Positions 22,020 through 29,708 of a stretch of DNA of 32,024 nt are shown piece by piece (within the stretch, counting starts at the first letter, position 1; every line of letters begins with the position of its first letter). The position numbers and the translations under genes were made by a program. This stretch comes from Nocardiopsis sp. MG754419. GTDB taxonomy: Bacteria > Actinomycetota > Actinomycetes > Streptosporangiales > Streptosporangiaceae. The stretch spans positions 1-32,024 of the forward strand of contig NZ_QOCZ01000049.1 of assembly GCF_018207095.1 (NCBI RefSeq). Reading direction: 5' to 3'. The notes beneath the pieces are model-generated. The model did not search any database, was not told the DNA's origin, and saw only the letters and a program-made list of their open reading frames with translations.

Positions 22020-23721
22020 GGGCCCAGTGTGTCATCGGGGTGTGCGCTTCGGCGCCGCGCAACGGGCATGTCCAGTCACCTTCGATCTCGACCAGACGGG
22101 TGCCGGGAGCCACGAGCCAGTCCAGGATCAGTTCGGTCTCCCCCGCGGTGGCGTTGGGAACGGGCCCCGGGCCGGGCGGAACGCGTTCGGCGGTGGCGGT
22201 GAGGGAGTTCAGGAAGGCGGTGGGGTCGGTGCCCGGGGTGAGGACCGAGCAGGCGGCCAGGCGACCGTGGCGGACCACGACCGTCTCCCACCCGGTGCCG
22301 CCCGCCCGTGAGGCGACCAGGTGCGGGACGGCGGCGATCGCGGTGAGGCGCTGGGCCCGCCGCGCACCGCGAAGGAAGGCCAGCAGGCGGTCGCGCAGGC
22401 CCGCCGCCTCCTCGTAGCGCAGGTCGGCGGCCAACGCGCCGATGCGGTCGGTGAGGGCGTCCACGACCACCGAGGGGTCGCCGGTCATCGCGGTGCGGGC
22501 CGCGTCGGCGTGGACGGTGTAGTCCTCCAGGGGCTCGGTCCCGTCGCAGGGGGCGCCGCACCGGCCCAGCTGGGCGAGAACGCACCGGGGCACCACGCGC
22601 TCCGGCGGGGCGAAGGTGTGGGTGCACTGGCGCAGCGGCAGCGCGTGCAGGAGCGCCTCGCGTGCCTCCTCCGCGGCCCGGGCGGAGGTGTAGGGCCCCA
22701 CGTGAGGGGCGTCGTCGCGCACACCCCGGACGATCGACAGGCGCGGGTAGGCCTCGGTCGTGAGCTTGACCCAGCGGGCGTTCTCCGGGTGACGGGAACG
22801 CCGGTTGAACGGCGGTTTGCGCTCGGCGATGATCCGCAGTTCGCGGACCGAGGCCTCCAGTTCGGTGGCGCAGACGATGGGCGTGACCCCCGCCACCATG
22901 CCCGCCATCTCCCGGATCCGACGGCGCGACTCGGCGGCGGTGAAGTACGAGGCGACCCGGCGGCGCAGGTTGTTGCTCTTGCCGACGTACAGACTCCGCC
23001 CTCGGGCGTCGGTGAACACGTAGACGCCGGGACGCTCCGGCAGGTCCTCAGCCAGGTGACGGCGGGCCTTCTGGGCGCGCGTGGCGGGTTTGGCGACCGC
23101 GCGCAGCTCCTCCAGGCTCGTGACGCCGAGCGGGGTGAGCCGCGCGATGAGCCCGTTGAGCACGTCCACGGTGGCACGCGCGTCGTCCAGCGCCCGGTGG
23201 TTGGGCGTGACGTGGGCTCCGAAGTAGGCGGCGAGCGTCCCCAGCCGATGGTTGCGGACCTGCGGCGCGGGCAGCAGCGCACGGGCCAGGCGCAGGGTGT
23301 CGACGACCGGCGGTGCCGGCCATTCCCGTCCTTCGCGCTCACAGGCGGCCTTGAGGAATCCGGTGTCGAAGGGCGCGTTGTGGGCGACCAGGACGGTGCC
23401 GGGTTCGGCGGTGAGCAGGGCGAGCAGGTCGGGAAGAACGTCGGCGATCGGCGGGGCCGTGGCCACCATCGACTGGGTGATGCCGGTCAACAGGGTGATG
23501 TTGGCGGGGATGAGCACACCGGGGTTCACGAGGGTGGTGTACTCGTCCACGACCGCGCCGCCGCGGACCCGCACCGCGCCGATCTCGGTGATGTGGGACG
23601 TGGACGCACCGGTTCCCGTGGTCTCCAGGTCGACGATCACGAAGGTGACCCCGGCCAGTGGTGTACCGAGGTCGTCGATGCTGGTCTGGTCGCCGAGGGG
23701 CGCCGAGGGCTGTCGAACCAC
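21997..23721 (-). CDS. DEDDh exonuclease fused to GIY-YIG (UvrC/Cho-like) nuclease
   Basis: Protein of 574 residues with two nuclease domains. Residues 25-195 form a DnaQ-like DEDDh 3'-5' exonuclease (D31 and E33 in DLETTG, D119 in HNAPFDTGF, H175 and D180 in HRALDDA). Residues 228-310 are a GIY-YIG domain (GVYVF, SLYVGKSNNLRRRV) like the UvrC N terminus. A cysteine cluster (CVLAQLGRCGAPC) and a UVR-like helical hairpin (DALTDRIGALAADLRYEEAAGLRDRL) follow. UvrC's RNase H-like half is absent. The likely role is DNA repair, incision at the 3' side of lesions as for Cho, coupled to end trimming. This fusion is known in actinobacteria (M. tuberculosis Rv2191). The GTG at 23721 is preceded by TACCCT and 6 nt, which suggests a leaderless transcript. 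It overlaps the rhomboid gene by 23 nt. Confidence 0.93.
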   Translation of the reverse strand: MVRQPSAPLGDQTSIDDLGTPLAGVTFVIVDLETTGTGASTSHITEIGAVRVRGGAVVDEYTTLVNPGVLIPANITLLTGITQSMVATAPPIADVLPDLLALLTAEPGTVLVAHNAPFDTGFLKAACEREGREWPAPPVVDTLRLARALLPAPQVRNHRLGTLAAYFGAHVTPNHRALDDARATVDVLNGLIARLTPLGVTSLEELRAVAKPATRAQKARRHLAEDLPERPGVYVFTDARGRSLYVGKSNNLRRRVASYFTAAESRRRIREMAGMVAGVTPIVCATELEASVRELRIIAERKPPFNRRSRHPENARWVKLTTEAYPRLSIVRGVRDDAPHVGPYTSARAAEEAREALLHALPLRQCTHTFAPPERVVPRCVLAQLGRCGAPCDGTEPLEDYTVHADAARTAMTGDPSVVVDALTDRIGALAADLRYEEAAGLRDRLLAFLRGARRAQRLTAIAAVPHLVASRAGGTGWETVVVRHGRLAACSVLTPGTDPTAFLNSLTATAERVPPGPGPVPNATAGETELILDWLVAPGTRLVEIEGDWTCPLRGAEAHTPMTHWAHGRDSAQ

Positions 23722-23883
23722 GCGGTCAGGGTAGTCGGGGGTGGGGACCGAACCCGTCCGCGATGTCGGTCGGCCCACCCGACATGGAAAGATGTGGGTG
23801 AGAGCGGGCCGCCGTGACGTCGAGTGACCGAGGTGTCGCACGACGGCGACGGCCACGACCACGCAACGAAACGAGGAGGAACC

Positions 23884-24165
23884 GTGGGGATCGCGATGCC
23901 GGGCGACAATGAGCGTTGGCGGTGCACCGGGTGCGGCAATCTCACGCGGTTCGACGTGACCCGCACCGTGCGTTCGCAGGACTACGTGCACCAGGAGCTG
24001 TCCGGTGCCGGTGTCGTGGAGGAGCGCACCGTGCTCGCGGAGACGATCGAACGGGTGAAGTGCCGCTGGTGCGGCGCCACCGACAGTGTGGAGATCGTTC
24101 CCCGCCCGGACGCCGAACAGTCGGTCCCCGACTCCTCGGCGGAGAGCTCGACGGGTTCGGCATGA
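23884..24165 (+). CDS. small zinc-ribbon protein
   Basis: Protein of 93 residues with two CxxC pairs, CTGCG near residue 15 and CRWCG near residue 61, that should bind one zinc as a ribbon. The region between is polar with strand character (TRFDVTRTVRSQDYVHQEL...ERVKCRWCG), and the C terminus is a short Ser/Glu-rich tail. I do not know its function; nucleic-acid or protein binding is typical of such ribbons. The GTG at 23884 follows GAGGAGGA by 4-5 nt. Its stop overlaps the ATG of the NYN gene (ATGA), so both proteins are made together. Confidence 0.83.
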   Translation: MGIAMPGDNERWRCTGCGNLTRFDVTRTVRSQDYVHQELSGAGVVEERTVLAETIERVKCRWCGATDSVEIVPRPDAEQSVPDSSAESSTGSA

Positions 24166-25517
24166 GCACCGGCCCGGAGACGGGCGGACCGGATGACGAC
24201 GACCGGTCCGAGCGGGGTGAGCAGGGCGAACGGCTCCTGCGTCCCCTGCCCGAACCGGTGCGGGCACGGGTGGTGGAGTACGGGTCCGACGTCCTGGGCG
24301 GCATGCGCCCGTCGGACCTGCCTCCGGTGCTGCGCAGAGTGGCCAAGTTCGAGCCGCGCCGACGCGCGCGCCTGGCCGGACCGCAGATCGCCGCCCGTCT
24401 GGAGAGCGACCCCGGGTTCCGTGAGCTCGTCGCCGCCCGGGTGGAGCAGGTCTGGCCCGAACTCGCCGAGGGCATGAGGGCGGGGGTCGTGCCCCCCGCG
24501 GCCGACCCCGTGGCGGTGGCGGCCTGTGCCTACCTGCTCCGACCCGAGGGCTGGTCCCGGATCATCGAGGACGTCCACCTGGAGCTGGAGCGTCGGCACA
24601 GCGCCAAGGAGGTCGACGAGGCCGAGAAGTCCCTGGAGGAGGTCCGCCGGGAGCTTCGGGAGACCCGTGACGGTCACCAGGCGGAGCTGGAGCGCCTGCG
24701 CGCCTCGATCGGCGACCAGCGCACCGAGATCGCCGAACTGCGCCGCAAGGTGCACCACGAACGCCGACGCGCCCGGAGCGCCGCCTCCGAGGCCGAACAG
24801 GCCGTGGCCGAGTACCGGGAGCGGCGCGGGGAGACCGAGAGCCGGGTGAACACCCTGGAGGTGGAGAACCGGCGGCTGCGGTCGCGACTGGCCGACGCCG
24901 AGGCCCAGGTGGAGAACGCCCGCCGTGCGGTGCGCACCGGACGCAACGCCGACGAGGCCCGCCTGCGCGTGCTGTTGGACGTCCTGGTGGACGCCTCGCA
25001 CGGACTGCGGCGCGAGCTGGCCCTGCCCACCGGCCTCGACAGCCCGGCCGACCTGGTCGCCGAGGCCCAGGAGGAGCTGCGTCGGGTGTCGCTGGGCGGT
25101 CTGCCCGACGACGACCCGGGGCTGTTGGAGCACCTCCTGACCGTCCCGCGGGTGCACCTGTTGGTGGACGGCTACAACGTCACCAAGACCGGATACGGGA
25201 ACCTGCCGCTGGCCGACCAGCGCAACCGTCTGCTCGCCTCGTTGGAGGGGCTGGCCAGCCGGACCAAGGCGGAGATCACCTGCGTGTTCGACGGCGCCGA
25301 CGTCGACGCGCCCCCGGTGGCGCCCAGCCGACGGGTCCGGTTGCTGTTCAGCGCCCCCGGGGAGACCGCCGACGAACTCATCGTCCGTCTGGTGCGGGCC
25401 GAACCACCGGGCCGGCCGATCGCCGTGGTCACCTCCGACAAGGAGATCGTCAGCGCGGTCCGCGCCGCCGGCGCGCGGGCGGTGCCCTCCCTGATCTTCC
25501 TGCGACGAATCGACTGA
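24162..25517 (+). CDS. NYN (PIN-like, YacP-type) domain protein with coiled coil
   Basis: Protein of 451 residues. The N terminus (25-145) is a helical domain with a PEPVRARVVEYGSDVLGGM start seen in actinobacterial homologues. Residues 140-260 are a long coiled coil rich in Glu, Arg and Leu. Residues 330-451 are a NYN/PIN-like nuclease domain with D336 and N339 in LLVDGYNV, D377 in CVFDGAD, D404 in ETADE and SD at 425-426. The acidic metal-site residues are all present, so RNase activity is plausible, similar to YacP/Rae1 of Firmicutes. It is coupled by a 4-nt overlap to the zinc-ribbon gene and is commonly called an RNA-binding protein in actinomycetes. RNA cleavage in stalled or structured transcripts is a guess. 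Confidence 0.9.
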   Translation: MSTGPETGGPDDDDRSERGEQGERLLRPLPEPVRARVVEYGSDVLGGMRPSDLPPVLRRVAKFEPRRRARLAGPQIAARLESDPGFRELVAARVEQVWPELAEGMRAGVVPPAADPVAVAACAYLLRPEGWSRIIEDVHLELERRHSAKEVDEAEKSLEEVRRELRETRDGHQAELERLRASIGDQRTEIAELRRKVHHERRRARSAASEAEQAVAEYRERRGETESRVNTLEVENRRLRSRLADAEAQVENARRAVRTGRNADEARLRVLLDVLVDASHGLRRELALPTGLDSPADLVAEAQEELRRVSLGGLPDDDPGLLEHLLTVPRVHLLVDGYNVTKTGYGNLPLADQRNRLLASLEGLASRTKAEITCVFDGADVDAPPVAPSRRVRLLFSAPGETADELIVRLVRAEPPGRPIAVVTSDKEIVSAVRAAGARAVPSLIFLRRID

Positions 25518-25577
25518 GAAACGCCCGTTGTGACCACCCTCACCGCCGTATCGCGTGGTGCCGGGGGCTGGTTGTGG

Positions 25578-25606
25578 TTGAGAGGGGAAGGCCGGTCCGC
25601 TAGGTT
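25578..25606 (+). promoter_or_regulatory. candidate promoter of the first NlpC/P60 gene
   Basis: TTGAGA (25578-25583), a 17-nt spacer and TAGGTT (25601-25606). Transcription would start near 25613, leaving a 5' leader of about 175 nt. The second P60 gene has the same -35 hexamer. Confidence 0.55.
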
Positions 25607-25623
25607 CTTCCCGAACGTGAGTG

Positions 25624-25734
25624 CTTCGTCGGATAGCAAGGACACCCCTGTGTCCTCCCCCGTCCGGACGAAGACCCGCACACTCGTGTCAGGCCCGTGC
25701 GCATCGCGCATCGCGGGTCGCCCCCATCTTTTTT
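25624..25734 (+). ncRNA. structured 5' leader RNA with terminator-like element
   Basis: Two elements lie in the long leader of the first P60 gene. The first (25624-25673) is a nested hairpin: an outer stem CTTCGTC/GACGAAG plus GGA/TCC, and an inner perfect 7-bp stem AGGACAC/GTGTCCT with a CCCT loop. The second (25692-25719) is an interrupted hairpin of about 11 bp, with TGCGC/GCGCA at its tip. It is followed 9 nt later by a T6 run (25729-25734), the only such run in the surrounding sequence. The arrangement of sensor-like fold, hairpin and U tract before a cell-wall hydrolase gene recalls a riboswitch or attenuator. I do not recognise a known class; ydaO (c-di-AMP) motifs are absent. Confidence 0.4.
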
Positions 25735-25788
25735 CCGTCTCCCAGACACCCCTGCGGACTTCTCAGAACTCAAGGAGCGTGGCCCGCC

Positions 25789-26781
25789 ATGAAGAACCCC
25801 GGTGGTCGGCGTACGGCTCGCCGAATCGCTACGACCGGCCTCGGCGTGGTCGCCGCCGGCACCTTCATCGCCCCAGGTATCGCACATGCGGAGCCGACCC
25901 AGGACGAGGTCGAGGACCGCATCGAGGAACTGAACCAGGAGGCCTCGGAGGCCGTCGAGGCCTACAACCAGGCCGACGAGGACTACGAGGCGGCCAAGGC
26001 CGCCTACGACGAACTCGACGAGCAGGTCGGCGACGAACAGGACCGCTACGACGACCTGCGCGAGCAGGTCCAGCAGTTCGCCAACGCCACCTACCAGGGC
26101 GGTGAACTCAACTCCACCACGAACATCCTCACCTCGGACGGTCCCGAGGCCCTGCTGGAGCAGAACGCCGACCTGAACTACCTGTCGGACGCCCAGCAGG
26201 CGCAGCTCGACGACTTCGGCGACTCCTCCGAGCGTCTCTTCGCGCTCAAGGACGAGGCCGAGAAGTCGCTGGAGGAGGCCGAGGAGGCCCTCGACGAGGC
26301 CGAGGAGGCCAAGGACGAGGTCGAGTCCGCCATCGAGGAGCAGCAGGAGCTCCTGGAGCAGTTCCCCGACGCGGACGCCTCCACCGAGGGCGCGGACGAC
26401 AGCGGGGGCCAGGCCCACACCGGTAGTGGCAACGCCTCCTCCGCGCTGGACTTCGCCTACTCCAAGGTGGGCGTGCCCTACGTCTACGGCGGCACCGGCC
26501 CCAACGGCTACGACTGCTCCGGGCTGGTCCAGGCCTCCTGGCGCGCCGCCGGAGTGAACCTGCCGCGCACCACCTACGCGCAGGCCGAGGTGGGCACCCG
26601 CATCAACGACATGAGCGCGCTCCAGCCAGGCGACATCATGTTCTTCTCCGGAGTGGGCCACAACGGCCTGTACGCCGGCAACGGCCAGATGGTGCACGCC
26701 CCGCGCACCGGCCGCAACATCGAGGTCGTGGGGCTGGCCGCCTACTGGGCCGGCCAGTTCGAGTTCGCCGTGCGTCTGTAG
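25789..26781 (+). CDS. secreted NlpC/P60 peptidoglycan endopeptidase (first of tandem pair)
   Basis: Exported peptidoglycan hydrolase of 330 residues that should cut stem-peptide bonds such as D-iGlu-mDAP. A signal peptide ends at AHA-EP (about 34/35). Residues 36-190 form a long, highly acidic coiled coil (many EA, EE and DE repeats), as in RipA/PcsB-type hydrolases, followed by a short Gly/Ser linker. The NlpC/P60 domain (215-330) has catalytic C243 in GYDCSGL, H291 in GHNGLYAG and H303 as the third residue in MVHAP. The ATG at 25789 is chosen because it begins the signal peptide and AAGGAG lies upstream, though 12 nt away; the open frame extends 56 codons earlier through the leader RNA. 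A strong terminator follows at 26806-26839. Confidence 0.94.
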   Translation: MKNPGGRRTARRIATTGLGVVAAGTFIAPGIAHAEPTQDEVEDRIEELNQEASEAVEAYNQADEDYEAAKAAYDELDEQVGDEQDRYDDLREQVQQFANATYQGGELNSTTNILTSDGPEALLEQNADLNYLSDAQQAQLDDFGDSSERLFALKDEAEKSLEEAEEALDEAEEAKDEVESAIEEQQELLEQFPDADASTEGADDSGGQAHTGSGNASSALDFAYSKVGVPYVYGGTGPNGYDCSGLVQASWRAAGVNLPRTTYAQAEVGTRINDMSALQPGDIMFFSGVGHNGLYAGNGQMVHAPRTGRNIEVVGLAAYWAGQFEFAVRL

Positions 26782-26805
26782 TCCAACCGCACGGTCCTGC
26801 GCTCA

Positions 26806-26839
26806 GGCCGTCGTCCCGCTTGCGGGGCGACGGCCTTTT
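26806..26839 (+). terminator. Rho-independent terminator of the first P60 gene
   Basis: A 14-bp stem (26806-26819 with 26822-26835, one wobble) followed by TTTT (26836-26839). It is one of the few hairpins in the window with a true T tract. Confidence 0.88.
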
Positions 26840-26908
26840 CGTGTCCCGCGGAGGCGCGGAACGGTATTTCGGACAGACCGCCCCTTGCAGCGGAACGTCA
26901 CGAAACAG

Positions 26909-26938
26909 TTGAGAGCCACCCAAGGGATGCACTACTGT
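26909..26938 (+). promoter_or_regulatory. candidate promoter of the second NlpC/P60 gene
   Basis: TTGAGA (26909-26914), an 18-nt spacer and TACTGT (26933-26938). The transcript would start near 26945. Confidence 0.55.
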
Positions 26939-27094
26939 TCATCGCCGAGCGTGGTCGCTCCTCTTCACCGAACCCCGTCGGTGACGACCGCGCCCGGGTC
27001 GGGCACGCCCCGCAGCCTTTCGGTCGACCTCTTCGACTCCGTCCCGCCCGGTGCACTCCCTTGACCCCGCATGTCCCGGGGCGAGGGGAGAAAG

Positions 27095-28129
27095 GTGTTG
27101 CCAGTGTCTGCATTCCGTGGCGTCCCGGGCCGCCGCTCGGCCGTCATCGCCGCGATCTGCCTCGGGGCGTTCCTGGTCCCCTCCGCCGTCGCGCACGCCG
27201 AACCGACCGCCGACGACGTACGCGAGGAGATCGAGGGCCTCGAAGAGGAGTTCATCGAACTCAACGCGGCCTACAACGACGCCAAGGAGGCGCACGAGAC
27301 CGCCGAGGAGAAGCTGGAGGAGCTCCTCGACGACATCGCGACCGCCGAGGAGACCATCGAGGAGCTCAGCGGCGGGGTGCGCACCCTGGCCAACGTCGCC
27401 TACACCGGCGTGGACCCGACCTCGCCCACCCAGCTGATCGGCGCCACCGGGCCGGAGGAGGCCCTGGAACACCAGGCCGACCTCACCTACCTCTCCGACC
27501 AGCAGCAGGCCGGCCTGGACCAGTACGTCGAGGAACTGGCGCACCTGGAGTCGCTGCGCACCGAGGCCGAGACCACCGAGGAGAGCGCCGCCGACGCTCT
27601 GGACGAGGCGGAGCAGGCCACCGAGGAGGCAGAGGAGGCCATCGCCGAGCAGGAGGAACTGCTCAACGAACTCACCGCCGAGGAACAGGCCGCCGCCACC
27701 GAGAACGTCTCCAACGACGACGCCGGCAGCGGGGGCGGAGGCGGGGGCGGCAACTACACCGGCCCGGCCACCGGCAACGCGCAGGTCGCCCTGGACTTCG
27801 CCTACAACCAGATCGGCAAGCCCTACGTCTGGGGCGGTACCGGCCCCAACGGCTACGACTGCTCCGGGCTGACGCAGGCCGCGTGGGCCCAGGCCGGGGT
27901 GAACCTGCCGCGCACCACCTACGACCAGGTCAACGCCGGCCAGCGGGTCTCCTGGGAGAACAAGCAGCCGGGCGACCTGTTGTTCTTCTACGGCGCGAGC
28001 CCCGACCACGTGGGCCTGTACGCGGGCGACGGCGTGATGGTGCACGCCTCCACGTCCTCGCGACCCATCGGCACGGTCACCCTCAACGACTACTACCGCG
28101 CGAACTTCGTCACCGCCGTCCGGCCGTGA
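27095..28129 (+). CDS. secreted NlpC/P60 peptidoglycan endopeptidase (second of tandem pair)
   Basis: Paralogue of the preceding gene, 344 residues from GTG 27095. It has a signal peptide ending at AHA-EP (about 35/36), an acidic coiled coil (37-205), a polyglycine linker (211-219) and an NlpC/P60 domain with C256 in GYDCSGL, H305 in PDHVGLYAG and H317 in MVHAS. The catalytic domains are very similar; a 33-nt identical stretch surrounds the catalytic Cys codon (26494-26526 and 27839-27871), pointing to duplication. The coiled coils have drifted more than the catalytic domains. The start is uncertain: GTG 27095, TTG 27098 or GTG 27104 all follow the GAGGGGAG ribosome site and all give a good signal peptide. 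M. tuberculosis has a similar protein (Rv2190c) in the same neighbourhood. Confidence 0.94.
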   Translation: MLPVSAFRGVPGRRSAVIAAICLGAFLVPSAVAHAEPTADDVREEIEGLEEEFIELNAAYNDAKEAHETAEEKLEELLDDIATAEETIEELSGGVRTLANVAYTGVDPTSPTQLIGATGPEEALEHQADLTYLSDQQQAGLDQYVEELAHLESLRTEAETTEESAADALDEAEQATEEAEEAIAEQEELLNELTAEEQAAATENVSNDDAGSGGGGGGGNYTGPATGNAQVALDFAYNQIGKPYVWGGTGPNGYDCSGLTQAAWAQAGVNLPRTTYDQVNAGQRVSWENKQPGDLLFFYGASPDHVGLYAGDGVMVHASTSSRPIGTVTLNDYYRANFVTAVRP

Positions 28130-28141
28130 CACACCGCTGAA

Positions 28142-28173
28142 CGGGGCCCGTGGCGCGTGCGCCACGGGCCCCG
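28142..28173. terminator. terminator after the second P60 gene
   Basis: A perfect 15-bp palindromic stem (28142-28156 with 28159-28173) starting 13 nt after the stop. No T tract. Confidence 0.82.
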
Positions 28174-28186
28174 CGCGTGTACGCCC

Positions 28187-28192
28187 TAGACT
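28187..28192 (+). promoter_or_regulatory. candidate -10 box of the mannosyltransferase gene (leaderless)
   Basis: TAGACT ends 7 nt before the GTG at 28200 and directly follows the terminator of the P60 gene. No ribosome binding site fits in the gap. Confidence 0.5.
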
Positions 28193-28199
28193 CGCCAGG

Positions 28200-29327
28200 G
28201 TGTCGCGCACCCTGATCATCACCAACGACTTCCCGCCCCGCGCGGGCGGCATCGAGTCCTTCGTGCACGAGCTCGCCCTGCGCCGTCCCGGCGGATCCGT
28301 CGTGGTGTACTGCTCCTCCCCCACCGCCGCCGACCATGCGGCCGACCCGTACTTCGACCTGCGTCAGCCCTTCCCGATCGTGCGGGACGCGTCCCGGGTC
28401 CTGCTGCCCACCCCGCGGGTGCGGCGGCGGGCCGAGGTCATCGCGGAGCTGGAGGGGTGCGACTCGGTGCTGTACGGCGCCGCCGCCCCCCTGGGCCTGG
28501 TGGCATCGGGTCTGCGCCCCCGACGGCAGGTGGCCCTCACCCACGGGCACGAGACCGGGTGGACGGTCGTCCCCGGTGCCGCCGCCGCGTTGCGCCGGAT
28601 CGGCGACGGCGTGGACACCGTGACCTACCTGGGCGAGTACACCCGCCGCAGGCTGGCCCGATCCCTGTCCCCCGCCGCCACCGGCCGCATGCGACGCCTG
28701 GCGCCCGGGGTGGACACCGACCGTTTCCGCCCCGGGGCCGGGGGCGGGCGGGTACGCGAACGCCTGGGGTTGGGCGACCGCCCCGTGGTGGTGTGCGTGT
28801 CCCGCATGGTGCCGCGCAAGGGGCAGGACATCCTGATCCGGGCCTGGCCCCGGGTGCTGGCGGACGTTCCCGACGCGGTGCTGCTGTTGGTCGGGGACGG
28901 CCCCCACGCCGCCCGGCTACGGTCGGCCGCGGCCGGACTGGACTCGGTGCGCTTCACGGGCCCGGTCCCGGCCGAGGAACTGCCCGCCCACTACGACGCG
29001 GGCGACGTGTTCGCCATGCCGTGCCGGACCCGGCGGAGCGGTCTGGACGTGGAGGGGCTGGGGATGGTCTACCTGGAGGCGTCGGCGACGGGGCTGCCGG
29101 TGGTGGCCGGGGCGTCGGGTGGTGCCCCGGACACGGTCCTGGAGGGTGAGACCGGCCACGTGGTGGACGGTTCCGTGCCCGGGCCGACCGCCCGGGCGAT
29201 CATTCGGCTCCTGAAGGACCCCGAGCGCGCCGCCCTGATGGGCGCACGAGGCCGCGCGTGGGTGGCGCGCACCTGGACCTGGGATCACACCCTCGCGCGC
29301 CTTGACGGCCTCCTGGGGGGCTCCTGA
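28200..29327 (+). CDS. pimB: GT4 glycosyltransferase, PimB-like alpha-mannosyltransferase
   Basis: Glycosyltransferase of 375 residues with the GT-B fold, predicted to transfer mannose from GDP-mannose to phosphatidylinositol monomannoside at the inner membrane face. The N-terminal TNDFPPRAGGIESFVHEL matches the PimB' start, GHETGW (116-121) lies in the acceptor region, and R202/K207 in SRMVPRKGQD bind donor phosphates. E285 and E293 in DVEGLGMVYLEA form the EX7E motif typical of family 4. The gene follows the P60 pair as in mycobacteria (Rv2188c). Start GTG 28200 lies 7 nt after a -10-like hexamer, so no ribosome site is expected. Acceptor identity is by family resemblance and would need an assay; a lipomannan-related acceptor is the alternative. 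Confidence 0.92.
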   Translation: MSRTLIITNDFPPRAGGIESFVHELALRRPGGSVVVYCSSPTAADHAADPYFDLRQPFPIVRDASRVLLPTPRVRRRAEVIAELEGCDSVLYGAAAPLGLVASGLRPRRQVALTHGHETGWTVVPGAAAALRRIGDGVDTVTYLGEYTRRRLARSLSPAATGRMRRLAPGVDTDRFRPGAGGGRVRERLGLGDRPVVVCVSRMVPRKGQDILIRAWPRVLADVPDAVLLLVGDGPHAARLRSAAAGLDSVRFTGPVPAEELPAHYDAGDVFAMPCRTRRSGLDVEGLGMVYLEASATGLPVVAGASGGAPDTVLEGETGHVVDGSVPGPTARAIIRLLKDPERAALMGARGRAWVARTWTWDHTLARLDGLLGGS

Positions 29328-29708
29328 CCACCCTCCCCGGATCGGGGAGCGCGGTCGGCGGTCGCGCGCCTCGCCCTCGGGGGTCCGATCGCGGGCCTTC
29401 CACGGACGCACATGTCCCACACCGTGACGTGTCCGGATACACCGGATCCGCGCCATGGAGGGTGCGCGCACAGGCGACCCCTCACGTCAGTGGGTTCGGC
29501 GTCCGCACCCGGGCCCCTGAGCCACGCCGGGCGTGCGTCCGGGCGCCGGCGGACGGTGCCTCCCGGAACCCACGGAGGTGCCGAGGGTGGGATCGCGGGA
29601 AACGAGCCATCACAGGCCCTGAAGGATCCCGACCGCTCGGGCACCCGAACACGGGCCTGAGCACGGCGGAGGCCCCGACCGAACGCGAAGAGGCACCGGC
29701 CAGGCCTT
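29328..29708. other. intergenic region between convergent pimB and the L,D-transpeptidase gene
   Basis: About 381 nt. A short hairpin (29333-29349) terminates pimB. The remainder has GC-rich open frames on both strands without ribosome sites or recognisable protein, and no strong hairpin for the minus-strand gene. Confidence 0.55.
29333..29349 (+). terminator. short hairpin terminator after pimB
   Basis: CTCCCCG and CGGGGAG form a perfect 7-bp stem with a GAT loop, 5 nt after the stop codon. Confidence 0.55.

Larger units (their letters stand above)
26782..27094. other. intergenic region between the two P60 genes
   Basis: About 313 nt containing the terminator of the first gene (26806-26839), a promoter (26909-26938) and a leader of about 150 nt for the second gene. 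Several short hairpins occur in the leader, for example CACCGA/TCGGTG near 26968-26985. No gene is seen. Confidence 0.6.

Noticed and set aside
25613-25788. ydaO (c-di-AMP) riboswitch before the P60 gene
   Set aside because: I looked for the conserved ydaO blocks and did not find them; reported only as a structured leader of unknown type.
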